Part shown: positions 15,722 to 25,043 of the stretch, piece by piece
How the letters are laid out: each line of letters starts with the position of its first letter
Position numbering within the stretch: the stretch's first letter is position 1
Assembly: GCA_035542475.1 (NCBI GenBank)
Contig: DATKLL010000194.1
Coordinates: 1-64,000, forward strand
Source of the DNA: DATKLL01 sp035542475
GTDB taxonomy: Bacteria; Desulfobacterota; Syntrophia; Syntrophales; UBA2185
Direction of reading: 5' to 3'
Length of the DNA: 64,000 nucleotides
Notes under the pieces: model-generated
The model's input: only the letters and a program-made list of their open reading frames with translations
What the model was told of the DNA's origin: nothing
The model's database searches: none
Made by a program: the position numbers and the translations under genes

Positions 15722-15825
15722 GGAGGCTCTGTCTATTCAACACTTTCCACGAGTAATCGATAACATGTCTTGTGGTTATTCCGGTTTTGATATATGAATA
15801 ATTATCGATTTTAAAAAGGGTGGGT

Positions 15826-16638
15826 ATGCCGATGAAATATATTGTTCCCCAAGTTATCCTGACATCTTTTCTTTTTGTCTTATTCATTTCCGGTTCATCC
15901 CTGGCAGATGATGATAAGGTCTTCACCAGTCCTGCCATTGGAGCGAAATTCGTATTGATACCGGCAGGGATGTTCTCGATGGGATCTCCCCCTAATGAGC
16001 AAGGGCGGGGCATTGATGAAACACTACACCAGGTCACCATCAGCAAACCATTTTACATGCAGACCACCTTAGTGACCCAGGGACAGTGGAAGAAGGTCAA
16101 AGGTAGCAATCCATCTTCTTTTAGAAAATGCGGCGATGACTGCCCTGTGGAGAATGTTTCCTGGTATGATGTCCAGGACTTCATTAAGAAGCTTAACCAG
16201 TTGGAAGGTAATAACAGGTACAGGCTTCCCACGGAGGCGGAATGGGAGTATGCGGCACGGGCTGGGACTACAACACCATTTTTTACAGGTAATTGTCTCT
16301 CGACAGATCAGGCTAATTATAATGGAGATTATCCTCTCACAGGCTGCCCAAAGGGTAAATTTCGAGAAAAAACCGTTCGCGTGGGGAGCTTTACTGCTAA
16401 TGCGTGGGGTCTTTACGACATGCATGGAAACGTCTTTGAATGGTGCCATGATTGGTACGGTAATTATCCATCAGAGAATGTGACTGATCCAACTGGTCCT
16501 CCAACAGGATCGGGAAAGGTGCTCCGTGGCGGGCACTGGCGCACATATGCCCGCTTTTGTCGCTCAGCATATCGTGACGCCATCACACCTGCCACCTGTG
16601 CCGACATTGTCGGGTTCCGCCTTGTCATGACACCTTGA
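15826..16638 (+). CDS. secreted FGE-sulfatase domain protein
   Basis: 270 residues. A signal peptide (IVPQVILTSFLFVLFISGSS) is followed by the formylglycine-generating-enzyme-like (SUMF1) domain: FVLIPAGMFSMGS, VTQGQWKKV, CPVENVSWYDVQDFIKKLN, YRLPTEAEWEYAARAG, LYDMHGNVFEWCHDW, VLRGGHW and IVGFRLV. This domain occurs both in true FGE and in many ligand-binding or structural proteins; export makes sulfatase activation less likely. ATG 15826 follows AAAGGGTGGG. It overlaps the methyltransferase gene by four bases. Confidence 0.85.
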   Translation: MPMKYIVPQVILTSFLFVLFISGSSLADDDKVFTSPAIGAKFVLIPAGMFSMGSPPNEQGRGIDETLHQVTISKPFYMQTTLVTQGQWKKVKGSNPSSFRKCGDDCPVENVSWYDVQDFIKKLNQLEGNNRYRLPTEAEWEYAARAGTTTPFFTGNCLSTDQANYNGDYPLTGCPKGKFREKTVRVGSFTANAWGLYDMHGNVFEWCHDWYGNYPSENVTDPTGPPTGSGKVLRGGHWRTYARFCRSAYRDAITPATCADIVGFRLVMTP

Positions 16639-17348
16639 ATCCGGCAGCGAGTGCTAATACCTTCGCTTGCTGCGGGGTAAGCGAGCGATCTGTATGGAAT
16701 AAAAAAGTTCTGGATGCCCAGCAGCAGCAGTGGCAGGACATGTTCTTAGAGACGCCGGAAATGTTCGGCACGGAGCCCAGCCATCCTGCACGCAAGGCGT
16801 CAGAGCTTTTCAAGCGGGAAGGCAAGACCAAAGTCCTTGAATTAGGCAGCGGCCAAGGACGGGACACGCTCTTCTTCGCCCAGAAAGGTTTCACGGTCCA
16901 CGCACTGGATTACAGCAACCAGGCAATTGAAGCCATTAATAGAATGGCTCATGACCTGGGACTGTCTCAACTGATTATCACAAAAGTCCACGATGTGCGT
17001 AATCCCCTCCCCTTTGGCCACGAAACTTTTGATGCCTCTTATTCCCATATGCTGTTTTGCATGGCGCTCACGACTGCTCAACTTCAATTCCTATCGGAAG
17101 AAATCCGGCGTGTGCTTAAGCAGGGTGGAATAAGCGTTTATACGGTCAGACACACTGGCGACGCCCATTATAAGACAGGCATCTATCGTGGAGAGGACAT
17201 GTACGAAGTAGGCGACTTTATTGTCCACTTCTTCAGCAGAGAAAAAGTGGAACTGCTGGCCAAGGGATACGAAATAATCGGTATAGATGAATTTGAAGAA
17301 GGAAAACTTCCTCGAAGGCTATTTTTAGCGATGCTCAGAAAGAAATAG
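16635..17348 (+). CDS. class I SAM-dependent methyltransferase
   Basis: 237 residues. Motif I is VLELGSGQGRDTLFFAQKG (residues ~68-86), followed by the acidic post-motif I residue in VHALDYSNQAIEAI, and the later LKQGGISVYTV strand. The upstream part (NKKVLDAQQQQWQD, PEMFGTEPSHPA) matches a family of small-molecule methyltransferases. The likely start is TTG 16635, forming a TTGA overlap with the preceding stop; the first downstream ATG (16740) would cut conserved residues. Substrate unknown. Confidence 0.75.
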   Translation: MNPAASANTFACCGVSERSVWNKKVLDAQQQQWQDMFLETPEMFGTEPSHPARKASELFKREGKTKVLELGSGQGRDTLFFAQKGFTVHALDYSNQAIEAINRMAHDLGLSQLIITKVHDVRNPLPFGHETFDASYSHMLFCMALTTAQLQFLSEEIRRVLKQGGISVYTVRHTGDAHYKTGIYRGEDMYEVGDFIVHFFSREKVELLAKGYEIIGIDEFEEGKLPRRLFLAMLRKK

Positions 17349-17392
17349 ACGCAGCATTACAAATGTCTGCAATTTGCCGCGGTCGTGCTTCT

Positions 17393-18628
17393 TCACTGAT
17401 GGTGGGTTTGTTTTCCAGTATGATCTGCGTGCAGAGAAAAGGTCGGGACATAATCAAAGGCCGCTTTGTTAAGATAGGACGGCTTGCCGATGGCGAGCTT
17501 CATATACTCGGTCATCAGAAGACCCTCCCGTTCTTCTCTGCTCATACTATCCAGATATTTCCCGCTTTCGATTATGTCCTTAAAATCTTTGCGCGAGAGG
17601 ATGGGGTCTGTCCGGCAAAGCCTTTGCAGCTCGGTGCTGATTGGCTGAAGCCTGGCGGTCAAATCCTGATCGGAGAGGCCCTTTACCCTGGCGTACATGT
17701 CGATCAGGCGCTCTACCTGGGGCAGTCGCGGGGATTCCAACACCTTTTTAAAACCAAGGGCAAAGCGCTTGCAGCCCTCCAGGATGTTTTCCCTCCTGAC
17801 CATGTTAAGCCCGTTCCAGCCTGCCCTGAGCCATTTGAAGGTCACTAAGCGAGCCCGGTTTTTGGATGCACCCGGCTCAAAAAGAATTGAGACCGAAAAG
17901 GCATCGTACATATATGAGCTGACCCAGCCGAGGCCTGTTGTATTCAGTCCCTGCTGTCCGGAATAAAAATAATTCCAGTCCGTGTCCGGGCCGATTATCG
18001 CTCCCTTCTTGCCGACATTGGAGGGATTTTTCTGGCGGGTCACGGAAATGAAAAAATCCTTTCCCCGATACTTGAGCAAGATCATCAGCCTATCCATGTC
18101 GTAGCGGTAGTAAGCGCCCGTGGTGAGGTCCGGGGTTATTTCCTCGTATTCGACGCCCCTCAGCATTAGCGGATCATTCACGTTCCCGACTTTTTTCCAG
18201 AGATTGGAGACCGGTCCGGTCGGCTTGACCTGCCAGCCGCAAAGGCGGACGACCGACGGCAGAGTCAGATAGGCCGGTATTCTGGGATTGTACGAATATT
18301 TGATGACCTTGGATAAAGGCTCTTTAACATCTACAAAAAAGTAGGCCCCCGTTGCATTTTCACGCTGGCCCGGATTCAGAGAAGCATCGCCGCCCTTTTC
18401 CGAAATGGCAAAATCGAGAAGGCCGGACACCTTTTGGACGTCAAAGGACGCGTCCCTGCTCTTGAGCATCGCCAGGAGGTAAGATATTCCCTCATCCCAG
18501 ACCGGACGGGCTTCGCTTCCATCAGCACCGTACGCTGTGGATAAGGCATCACCGAAAATAAAAAAAAGCGGCGTCAAGCCGAAAAAAAATGCCAGAATCA
18601 ATACCAATCTTTTACCGAACAATCTCAT
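17393..18628 (-). CDS. secreted hypothetical protein, 411 aa
   Basis: A signal peptide (RLVLILAFFFGLTPLFFIF) is followed by about 380 residues with no domain I recognise. Features include a YDMDRLMILLKYRGKDFFISVTRQ strand-rich block, a PSNVGKKGAIIGPD segment and a helical C-terminal quarter (LPQVERLIDMYARVKGL). It probably acts in the periplasm or outer membrane. It lies 186 bases downstream of the MFS gene on the same strand; that gap holds an inverted GCCCCG...CGGGGC followed by TTT near 18650-18690 that could be an attenuator. Confidence 0.65.
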   Translation of the reverse strand: MRLFGKRLVLILAFFFGLTPLFFIFGDALSTAYGADGSEARPVWDEGISYLLAMLKSRDASFDVQKVSGLLDFAISEKGGDASLNPGQRENATGAYFFVDVKEPLSKVIKYSYNPRIPAYLTLPSVVRLCGWQVKPTGPVSNLWKKVGNVNDPLMLRGVEYEEITPDLTTGAYYRYDMDRLMILLKYRGKDFFISVTRQKNPSNVGKKGAIIGPDTDWNYFYSGQQGLNTTGLGWVSSYMYDAFSVSILFEPGASKNRARLVTFKWLRAGWNGLNMVRRENILEGCKRFALGFKKVLESPRLPQVERLIDMYARVKGLSDQDLTARLQPISTELQRLCRTDPILSRKDFKDIIESGKYLDSMSREEREGLLMTEYMKLAIGKPSYLNKAAFDYVPTFSLHADHTGKQTHHQ

Positions 18629-18814
18629 TACAGCTCCTTGATCTTAAAGCCCCGTTATTCCTGGTTCCCGGCGGGGCCGTTATATTTAAGCTATTATACA
18701 CGCTTCTTCACAGTAAAGGAAGGTATGCAGTTGCGCAAATTGCCGATCCCGTATCGCATATTTTTTATGATCCGTCAATCAATGAAAAGTTTGCACAATT
18801 TGTTCTGTGTCATT

Positions 18815-20002
18815 TCAGTTCTTCAAATCTTTCCCGAAAATCCAGAAGTAGATCGTCCCGATTAAGCCGCAGATTGCGGCGGCCAATAAGTTTGTAGCGG
18901 GGGATAACTGCCAGAGAAAGGCGCCGGCGAAGGCAGCGGCAGAAACAATCACATCCCGTACTAGATAGTACAGTCCGAACATCCCCGCCTTTTTGTCTTC
19001 CGGTGCCAGGTCCATGATCAGGGCCTTGCGTGTCGGCTCCCCAAACTCCTTCATCCCCCGGATGACAAATGCAACCACCATTGCCCAGAAGGAGTGGGAA
19101 AATAGGAGGGCCAGCGGAAAGATGGTGAAATTAAAAAATGTGATGACCACAAATGGTTTCTTCGTGCTTCGGTCGGCCATATAGGCCACAGGAACATAAA
19201 CGAGGACTGCTGTGGCCATTTCAATAGTCGTGAGTATCCCGAACTGCACCGGCGTGATGCCGTTGTTTTTGATGCACCAGACAACGACGAAGGCGTAAGG
19301 GATCTGTTCGGCAAACCTGATCAGGATATCCGACACCAGCAGGTTTTTTAAAGCAGGGCTCATGTGGCGCCATAGCCGTGATGGCCACTTCTCCGCTTTC
19401 GCCCGCTGATCGTCACCCTCGATCATCACCTGCTGCAGAATGAGCGATGCCAGACCAAGGATGAAAGCGGCAGCGAAGGCAATCCGGACACCGTCCTTTT
19501 CTCCATAAAGACCGATCAGAATACCCCCGATAACCGGACCCAACGCCATCGGAACCCTCCGGACCAAAGAATGCATGGACACCCCCATGGTCCGTTTGTC
19601 CTCAGGCAGGACACGTGAAATCAGACTCATCGTGGCGGGGAGTGAGATGGCCGACCAGGAAAGGAAAAAGACAGAACCGATGATCACCGCCTGCCAGTAG
19701 GGGAAGAGGATGACGATCAGGTAACCGAACATGGCGATGAGGTTGAAAACGATCAGGGCCTTCTTGTAGCCTATGCGATCACTGAGATAGCCTCCCGGGA
19801 AGGAGTACAGCGCCGACAAGAGATTCTGCATACCATTCAGGAGGCCGATGGAGAGGACTCCGCCTCCCAAGGCGAGCAGATAGATAGGCAAAAACCGCTC
19901 TGCCAGCCGTTCACCCAACCCCACGAAGATGACCATGGCCAGCACGGAGACGATGCTGCGCTTTAGTCCGAAGAAATCAGTGATTCTGGCCAGTGAGATC
20001 AT
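18815..20002 (-). CDS. MFS transporter
   Basis: 395 residues with about 12 membrane helices and the MFS loop signature GGYLSDRIGYKKALI (between helices 2 and 3, residues ~56-70) with a second half-copy YMADRSTKKPFV. It begins with a cytoplasmic segment ARITDFFGLKRSIVSV. The family covers drug efflux and small-molecule uptake; no substrate can be deduced. It is followed by the 411-residue secreted protein on the same strand. Confidence 0.88.
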   Translation of the reverse strand: MISLARITDFFGLKRSIVSVLAMVIFVGLGERLAERFLPIYLLALGGGVLSIGLLNGMQNLLSALYSFPGGYLSDRIGYKKALIVFNLIAMFGYLIVILFPYWQAVIIGSVFFLSWSAISLPATMSLISRVLPEDKRTMGVSMHSLVRRVPMALGPVIGGILIGLYGEKDGVRIAFAAAFILGLASLILQQVMIEGDDQRAKAEKWPSRLWRHMSPALKNLLVSDILIRFAEQIPYAFVVVWCIKNNGITPVQFGILTTIEMATAVLVYVPVAYMADRSTKKPFVVITFFNFTIFPLALLFSHSFWAMVVAFVIRGMKEFGEPTRKALIMDLAPEDKKAGMFGLYYLVRDVIVSAAAFAGAFLWQLSPATNLLAAAICGLIGTIYFWIFGKDLKN

Positions 20003-20090
20003 TATCCAAAAATCACTGTTTCATCGATGTCTGAAAGAATATTCTTCTGTAGAGTTGTCATCCGGCAGTATCCCTTCCCTCAATGCACGT

Positions 20091-21011
20091 TCATTTTTTC
20101 GCTTCAATCTTCTTGATTGAATCGAACAGCATCTGATTTACTGGTGTGGGAACACCGAACTGCCTGCCAAGCTCAATCACCTTACCGGCAAACATCTCCA
20201 CTTCTGTTTTCCTGCCGGCTTCCACATCCTGAAGCATGGAAGTTTTCCCATGCGGGTTAATGCTCATGAGTATTTTATCAAAGCTTTCTATGTCTTCTCC
20301 GGAGAGATTTACCCCTGCCTTCTCCGAAAGCGTTATAACCTCCTGCATGGCCGACTGCATCAGACTCCTTGCCTCCGGCGAGGTTTGAAATACATGAAAG
20401 GGGGCTCGAAGCACGGCTGAGGCCTGGTTGATCCCGACGTTAATCATGAACTTCCTCCAGAGGATATGAATCATATCAGGAGGCGTTTCATAGATAATGC
20501 CCGCCCTGTCGAAAAGAGCCTGGACACATTTAACACGGTCTGTAAGAAACGGGTTTCGCGCCTCTCCGAAAAATATTTTCCCCTGGCTCTTATAATTCAC
20601 ACGGTTTCCCTCCCGCAGTGCATCGATGCCTAAAGAAACAGCATACAGAACCTTGTCCATCCCATAAACGGCTCCGATCCGCTCTTCGCTCTCTATGCCG
20701 TTCATAACAGACATGATGGTGGTTTCTCCGCCGACTCTGTTTTTCATATCGCGTATGGCATTATCCAGATGCTGGTATTTCACGGCAACAATGATCAGAT
20801 CGGAAGGAGCCGATGAATCGTCAGGTGTGAGAACAGGTATGATGTAGTGCTTGCCGTTGACAATCAAGCCATCCCGTCGGAGACGTTCAAAACGATTACC
20901 GCCCGCGACAAACGAGATGCAATTCTTGTCCATGTCATAGAGAAGGCCGGCATAGGCGGCCCCCATGGCACCCGCGCCGACAACAGCTATGGTTTCGATG
21001 AATTTTTTCAT
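20091..21011 (-). CDS. ketopantoate reductase PanE/ApbA family protein
   Basis: 306 residues. N-terminal NAD(P) site VVGAGAMGAAYAGLL (~11-25), VAVKYQHLDNAI with the usual lysine, SVMNGIESEERIG, and the C-terminal catalytic region WRKFMINVGINQASA plus PHGKTSMLQDVEAGRKTEVE. These match 2-dehydropantoate 2-reductase, which makes pantoate for CoA synthesis. Paralogues often act on other 2-oxo acids. It is divergent from the CoA transferase gene across a 323-base gap. Confidence 0.85.
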   Translation of the reverse strand: MKKFIETIAVVGAGAMGAAYAGLLYDMDKNCISFVAGGNRFERLRRDGLIVNGKHYIIPVLTPDDSSAPSDLIIVAVKYQHLDNAIRDMKNRVGGETTIMSVMNGIESEERIGAVYGMDKVLYAVSLGIDALREGNRVNYKSQGKIFFGEARNPFLTDRVKCVQALFDRAGIIYETPPDMIHILWRKFMINVGINQASAVLRAPFHVFQTSPEARSLMQSAMQEVITLSEKAGVNLSGEDIESFDKILMSINPHGKTSMLQDVEAGRKTEVEMFAGKVIELGRQFGVPTPVNQMLFDSIKKIEAKK

Positions 21012-21334
21012 GTCTTTTCTTATACCTCACTGGCCGGTATAATGACAACATCATTTTCAATTTTAGAATTTTAACATATGAAAAAGTATGATTCAATTTA
21101 TCCGGTCAGCTTGAAAAATGACAACAAAATATATATGAGCGGGGGACAGCCCCGGCCCCCTTTAGAAAGGTGATTAGTAAATTTTTTTTTACTGATGACG
21201 GTGAGGATACGAAGAAATCGAGCATTTTGTACTCCGGTGTGATAGATAAGCCCTCAGTACCCAGAATACGCGCATACACGGTTGTCAAGGAATCGAAAAA
21301 ATTTTCAAAGTCCTGGTTGATGATGGAGGAAAAG
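21012..21334. other. divergent intergenic region
   Basis: Lies between panE-like (leftward) and the CoA transferase gene. An open frame extends 55 codons upstream of the CoA transferase start, but it has no good ribosome binding site and no recognisable content. A GC-rich GGGGGACAGCCCCGGCCCCC tract at about 21139-21160 may fold. I see no RNA gene. Confidence 0.4.
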
Positions 21335-22549
21335 ATGAGACATGCTCTGGAAGGCATCAGGGTCGTTGATCTCAGCCATGTATTGGCAGCACCGACGACT
21401 ACCATGTTTCTGGCGGATCTCGGGGCCGAGGTTATCCACGTTGAGCCGCCGCAGGGAGATGACGCGAGAGAATTCGGGCCTTTTGTAGGCAAGCCTGGAA
21501 AAAATCGCAGCGGCTACTTTATAAGCCTTAATCGCAATAAAAAAAGCATGGTCCTCGACCTGAGAAATGAGAAGGGTAAAAATATCCTGCGGGAGTTGAT
21601 CGGGGTATCGGATGTTCTTGTGGAAAATTACAGGCCAACCACAATGAGAAAACTGGGCTTCAGTTGGAAAGAAATCAAAGAAATCAACCCGCGGATCATT
21701 TACACCTCCATCTCCGGTTTCGGGCAATACTCCCTTCCCGGATATGATACAAGGCCGTCCTACGATATGGTAGCCCAGGGTTACAGCGGCCTTATGAGTA
21801 TTACCGGGCCGGAAGGAGGACCGCCCTGCCGAGTCGGTTCTTCTGTCGGTGACATATTTGCCGGCCACCAGGCAGTTATAGGAATTCTCGCGGCACTGAT
21901 GTATAGGGAAAAGACAGGAAACGGACAGCACTATGACGGTGCCATGGTAGACGGATTATTCGCAGTGCTGGAAAACGCCGTAGTCCGGCACACCATAAGC
22001 GGAGAAATACCTTTTCCTCTTGGAAGCCGTCACCCCTCAATAACCCCTTTTCAGGGTTTTCAAACGAAAGATGCCTGGATCATCGCCGCCATCGGAAATG
22101 ATGCACTCTGGAGCAGATTCTGTAAAGTGATTGAGGAGGAAGGGCTGGCAACTGATCCAAGGTTCACAACCAACCCGCTCCGTACATCAAATCTAAAGGA
22201 CCTGATCCCCATCATTTCGGAAAAGATGCGGACGAAAACGACGAAAGAATGGTCGGAACTTTTTGAGGAAGCCGATGTGCCATATTCTCCAATCAACACC
22301 ATCAAGGATATCTGTGAAGACCCGCACATCATACACAGGAATATGCTGGTAGAGATCGATCAGCCCGAAGCAGGCAAGATGAAAATTGCCGGCTCGCCTA
22401 TCTGTCTTTCAGAAACGCCTGGAGCAGTATACGCACCTGCTCCACTGCTGGGACAACATACAGACGAAATCCTGAAAAGTATTCTCAACTATTCCGACGA
22501 AGATATCCAGGAGCTAAAGAGACAGGGTGTAATAAACAAAGAATATTAG
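21335..22549 (+). CDS. CaiB/BaiF (class III) CoA transferase
   Basis: 404 residues: ALEGIRVVDLSHVLAAP, ADLGAEVIHVEPP, LNRNKKSMVLDLRN, VLVENYRPTTMRKLG, YTSISGFGQ, MSITGPEGGPPCRVG, and the catalytic aspartate in HYDGAMVDGLF (~residue 205). Class III CoA transferases move CoA between acids through an aspartyl-CoA thioester. The donor and acceptor here are unknown. ATG 21335 follows GGAGGAAAAG. It converges with the selenoprotein gene. Confidence 0.9.
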   Translation: MRHALEGIRVVDLSHVLAAPTTTMFLADLGAEVIHVEPPQGDDAREFGPFVGKPGKNRSGYFISLNRNKKSMVLDLRNEKGKNILRELIGVSDVLVENYRPTTMRKLGFSWKEIKEINPRIIYTSISGFGQYSLPGYDTRPSYDMVAQGYSGLMSITGPEGGPPCRVGSSVGDIFAGHQAVIGILAALMYREKTGNGQHYDGAMVDGLFAVLENAVVRHTISGEIPFPLGSRHPSITPFQGFQTKDAWIIAAIGNDALWSRFCKVIEEEGLATDPRFTTNPLRTSNLKDLIPIISEKMRTKTTKEWSELFEEADVPYSPINTIKDICEDPHIIHRNMLVEIDQPEAGKMKIAGSPICLSETPGAVYAPAPLLGQHTDEILKSILNYSDEDIQELKRQGVINKEY

Positions 22550-22602
22550 AAAGATTTTGAAAAACAACTGCGGGCCGATTCTGTCTGCTTGGGTGCAAGC
22601 AC

Positions 22603-23226
22603 TTATGCTTTTCTTTTTTCAACCCCGGCGCTCTTCAGGAATTGATCAAGAACATCGTACGGCTGGAAACCCACGATCCCCTGACGGTTCAAGATCAAAG
22701 TGGGAACGGCTGTTATCCCCAGATCACGGGATCGCTTCCAGTCGGCATCAACAGCTTCCCGAAAAGTCCTTGCCCGGATAACGCGGCGGGCTTCATCGCC
22801 TGGAAGTCCGATAGATGAAGCAAGGCCGACGAGCGTGTCTTCTTTAGCGATGTTCTTCGCTTCCACAAAATAGGCCCGGAAAGCCGCGTCATGAAATTCA
22901 TCCCCCTTCCCTTCAGCTTCCGCCCATTTGGCGAGCTCCTGGGCCAGGCGGCTGTTATAGGTATTTGTGCGATCGGCCAGGGGCAAACCAAGCTCCTTCG
23001 CCACCTGCTTGAGACGCTTCATTACGGCCGGGATATCTACTGACCTGCCGGCAAAGAGCTCTGCAAGCGTAATGCCTTCTTCCGGAGTCTCAGGATGCAG
23101 GGGGAAGGCGATCCATCTGGTTTCAACCTCGTATTCCTTTTTCAATCGATCAATACGCACCGTAATGAAATAGCACCACGGTCAAACATAATCGGAGAAT
23201 ATTTCGATGATCGCACGTTTGGTCAT
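22603..23226 (-). CDS. DsbA/FrnE-like thiol oxidoreductase, predicted selenoprotein (UxxC)
   Basis: The frame from ATG 23226 reads MTKRAIIEIFSDYV, then TGA at 23182-23184, then PWCYF and 190 further residues to a stop at 22603. In this family (FrnE, 2-hydroxychromene-2-carboxylate isomerase/DsbA-like) the segment is normally SDYVCPWCYF, so TGA falls exactly on the first active-site cysteine and the product would be U15-P-W-C18. GGGAGG six bases before ATG 23226 supports that start. The C-terminal ITAVPTLILN cis-proline loop and FQPYDVLDQFL are typical. An ordinary start after the TGA would lose the active site. Confidence 0.82.
23160..23181 (-). promoter_or_regulatory. candidate bacterial SECIS hairpin
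   Basis: Directly after the TGA the transcript reads CCGUGGU-GCUAUUUC-AUUACGG, a 7-base-pair stem with two G-U pairs and an 8-base loop starting with G. A G early in the apical loop is a bacterial SECIS feature, but the loop lies closer to the UGA than usual. The assignment needs a fold calculation. Confidence 0.4.
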
Positions 23227-23330
23227 AGTTTCCTCCCTATTCTTAATATTCAATCAAATGTATAAACTATTCTACCGTCTTATTGTTACTCCGACAAGCA
23301 AATAGATAATTAAAAACCTTTGCGTAATTG

Positions 23331-23421
23331 CCCGCGAGTCATCGCGAGGAGGAAAACGACGTGGCGATCTCATTAAATATCAATGGATTTAGAGATTGCT
23401 TCGGGTCTCTCGCAATGACTG
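23331..23421. repeat. intergenic repeat of the GCGAGG/CTCGC family
   Basis: TCATCGCGAGGAGG...GACGTGGCGATCTC...GAGATTGCTTCGGG...CTCGCAATGACT forms a long imperfect palindrome. A relative occurs at 9510-9540. The rest of the 318-base gap between 23227 and 23544 shows no gene. Confidence 0.7.
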
Positions 23422-23544
23422 TTTGAATTATGCAACGCATTCAATTATTAGAAAAGGGGATGAGGAAATTCTATTTTCGTGCTAATTAAAGTATCAGAGT
23501 GAAGAGGGTTCAAAGAAGGATATAAAGTTAGAAAGGAGATGGGC

Positions 23545-24084
23545 ATGGAAGAATCGGATCTGAAGAAATATTGTGAAAAGGCTATTCAGGAAGGCGCGAC
23601 TCACGCGAAGGTAATCCATCCGAGCAGCGTTGTGACAGCGCCCTGGGTAAGGTTTAAATGCTTATACGGATGCCAGTACAGGTCCGGTTACGGCTGCCCT
23701 CCTGAAACGCCGACCCCGGAACAGACAAGAGCGGCTCTGGACTCGTATGGCCGGGCTATCCTCTTTCATCGGGAAGCCCCACGCACCAAGGATCGAGGAG
23801 AGAAGAATATTAAATTCTTTGACATGCTGGTTACGATGGAAGGAGATCTTTTCAAAGACGGCTGTTACAAGGCCTTCGTAATGCTGGCCGGTCCCTGCCC
23901 GCTCTGTAAGGAATGCGGAAAAAATGAAGGAATCCCTTGCCGCTTCCCGGTTAGGGCGAGACCTTCAATGGAGTCCTGCGGGATCGATGTCTTTCAGACG
24001 GTGCGGAATAACGGCCTTTTTATCCAGACCCTCCGCGAAAAAACAGAAACACAAAACATCTACTGTCTGATGCTCGTTGATTGA
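23545..24084 (+). CDS. DUF2284 metal-binding protein
   Basis: 179 residues rich in cysteine: WVRFKCLYGCQYRSGYGCPP (residues ~32-51), AGPCPLCKECG, IPCRFPVRARPSMESCGIDV and a C-terminal YCLMLVD. This pattern is that of DUF2284, putative Fe-S or metal-binding proteins of anaerobes. ATG 23545 is preferred over 23539 because AAAGGAG ends at 23538. It sits 22 bases before the first phosphate acyltransferase, so it probably belongs to the same operon, although its job there is unknown. Confidence 0.82.
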   Translation: MEESDLKKYCEKAIQEGATHAKVIHPSSVVTAPWVRFKCLYGCQYRSGYGCPPETPTPEQTRAALDSYGRAILFHREAPRTKDRGEKNIKFFDMLVTMEGDLFKDGCYKAFVMLAGPCPLCKECGKNEGIPCRFPVRARPSMESCGIDVFQTVRNNGLFIQTLREKTETQNIYCLMLVD

Positions 24085-24106
24085 TATTTTAAGAAGGAGG
24101 CGCAGA

Positions 24107-25042
24107 ATGACGGGGGATTATGTGATCAGATCACTGGCTGATTTTGCAAGGATCGCACGCGAGAAAGGTCCCAAGAAGCTGGCTGTCCTTGCTCCTGAAG
24201 ATGATGATTTTATGCTTGCGGTAAAGACGAGCTGGCAGAAGGGGTATGTCAACCCTGTTCTCATCGGTAATGCAAAAAAGATGAAACAGGTGGCGGAAAA
24301 GGTCGAACTCGACATTAGCGGATTCGAAACAATTGTCGGCGACGACAGACAGGGCATCGCCGATCTTGGGCTCAGTATGCTTTTTTCAGGAGAGACTGCA
24401 ATTGTAAGCAAAGGGCAGATCCCCACTTCGTACATCTACCGCTCGATTATCAGGGAAGAAGGTAGAGCAGGTTCGGGCATGACTGTGAGCGTAGTTACCT
24501 TCTGGGAGGTTCCGGGACTCGACCACCTGGTTGCCTTTACGGATACCGGCGTAAGCATCAGGCCGGATTTAAAAACGAAGACCGAGATCCTTAAGAATGC
24601 CCTTTTTGTCTATCGCTTACTCGGATACCCGAGACCGCGGGTCGCCATCCTTTCCGGCCAGAGAGAGATCGGTGGCACACTCACCTCATACATGGATTAC
24701 CAATCGCTTCGGAAAACCGCTGCCAACGGTGATTTCGGAGAGTGTGAAATTGTTGATGCGGCTTCCTTTACGGAGATTTTCCTCGGCGGGAGAGGCCGCA
24801 CGCTCGATAACGGCAGCATAAATTTGGAGAGGATGCCGCACATCCTCCTCGTCCCCTGCCTCGATACGGGCAACATAATCTGCAAGCTTGACTTCTTCCT
24901 CGATGTAACCCGCTGTTCCCTTGTCGCTACATCGAGGGGTCCTGTCTGCATCCCGGCCCGGTCGGATTCCGCTGATAACATTGTAGAGCAGCTTGCCATG
25001 AGTGTCGTAGTGGCGGACAGGATGAAGAGGGAGGTGGATTGA
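24107..25042 (+). CDS. phosphate acetyl/butyryltransferase family protein 1
   Basis: 311 residues of the PTA/PTB fold: KLAVLAPEDDDFMLAV, NPVLIGNAKKM near the N-terminus and TSYIYRSIIREEGRAG, IRPDLKTKTEILKNAL, PHILLVPCLDTGNIICKLDFF. It is more divergent than the second copy. The usual serine and lysine environment is altered, so it may have another substrate or be a regulatory partner. ATG 24107 follows AAGAAGGAGG. Predicted reaction: acyl-CoA plus phosphate to acyl phosphate plus CoA. Confidence 0.75.
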   Translation: MTGDYVIRSLADFARIAREKGPKKLAVLAPEDDDFMLAVKTSWQKGYVNPVLIGNAKKMKQVAEKVELDISGFETIVGDDRQGIADLGLSMLFSGETAIVSKGQIPTSYIYRSIIREEGRAGSGMTVSVVTFWEVPGLDHLVAFTDTGVSIRPDLKTKTEILKNALFVYRLLGYPRPRVAILSGQREIGGTLTSYMDYQSLRKTAANGDFGECEIVDAASFTEIFLGGRGRTLDNGSINLERMPHILLVPCLDTGNIICKLDFFLDVTRCSLVATSRGPVCIPARSDSADNIVEQLAMSVVVADRMKREVD

Positions 25043-25043
25043 G

